From NCBI GenBank assembly GCA_904066235.2, contig CAJFCV020000004.1:11470001-11534000 (forward strand): a stretch of DNA of 64,000 nt, written 5' to 3'. The DNA is from Bursaphelenchus xylophilus (Eukaryota; Nematoda; Chromadorea; Rhabditida; Aphelenchoididae). The position numbers and the translations under genes are program-made. Below the pieces are notes generated by a model, which saw only the letters and a list, made by a program, of their open reading frames with translations, was not told the origin of the DNA and ran no database searches. Positions 63,987 through 64,000 of the stretch are shown here, one piece after another. Position 1 is the stretch's first letter; the number at the start of each line of letters is the position of its first letter.

Positions 63987-64000
63987 TTAATGGAGCCTTA

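Overview
The window looks like a nematode, most probably a Caenorhabditis-type rhabditid. The genes have short exons split by AT-rich introns with GTAAG-type donors and TTTTCAG acceptors. Several coding exons begin a few bases after a TTTCAG acceptor, which fits trans-splicing or a 5' UTR intron. Two genes look like nematode chemoreceptors of the Sre class. The intergenic DNA is packed with palindromic DNA transposons. All gene models were spliced by eye; reading phase was checked across every junction I list.

Layout. 0.3-0.96 kb (+): a small gene made of a duplicated exon-intron unit with a stop in the last copy. 2.36-3.85 kb (+): mitochondrial 2-oxodicarboxylate carrier (SLC25A21-like, 284 aa). 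4.96-6.88 kb (-): Cys-loop ligand-gated ion channel (543 aa), convergent with the carrier. 7.5-22.5 kb: a gene-poor transposon graveyard with only orphan exons and basic ORFs. 23.1-26.0 and 31.1-33.7 kb (+): two Sre-like receptors with identical internal exon lengths. 34.1-37.3 kb (-): DGAT2-family acyltransferase. 38.2-41.0 kb: two inverted-repeat elements, one with a broken Pogo-type transposase. 41.3-42.6 kb (-): an unrecognised three-exon gene. 43.2-45.7 kb (+): secreted histidine acid phosphatase (391 aa). 46.4-48.6 kb (-): PGAP2-like membrane protein (299 aa), tail to tail with the phosphatase. 48.6-61.6 kb: a second repeat-rich desert. 61.6-63.9 kb (+): amino-acid transporter of the AAAP family (515 aa).

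Mobile DNA dominates. (1) Four Tc4/Tc5-like inverted-repeat elements end in CAAGG or CTAGG and are flanked by TTA or TAA, the TNA duplication of that group. Each carries a tRNA-like sequence with A-box and B-box; in the two largest it sits in both arms. (2) A short palindromic family with TIR CAGTCTGTCGGGAAAATAATG occurs about 28 times, many in introns and often very close to splice sites. It has two subfamilies that recur joined by the same spacer. (3) Other families have TIRs GGCAAAAAACGTACC, ACTAGTC and CAAGTGCGACGCTCAGATTTT, or GC-rich ends rich in GGCCCGGGCC. Several nested insertions give a relative order of events.

The genes are unrelated housekeeping, lipid, signalling and sensory functions, and I see no operon or pathway cluster. 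The best candidate for something undescribed is the group of tRNA-bearing Tc4/Tc5-like foldback elements.
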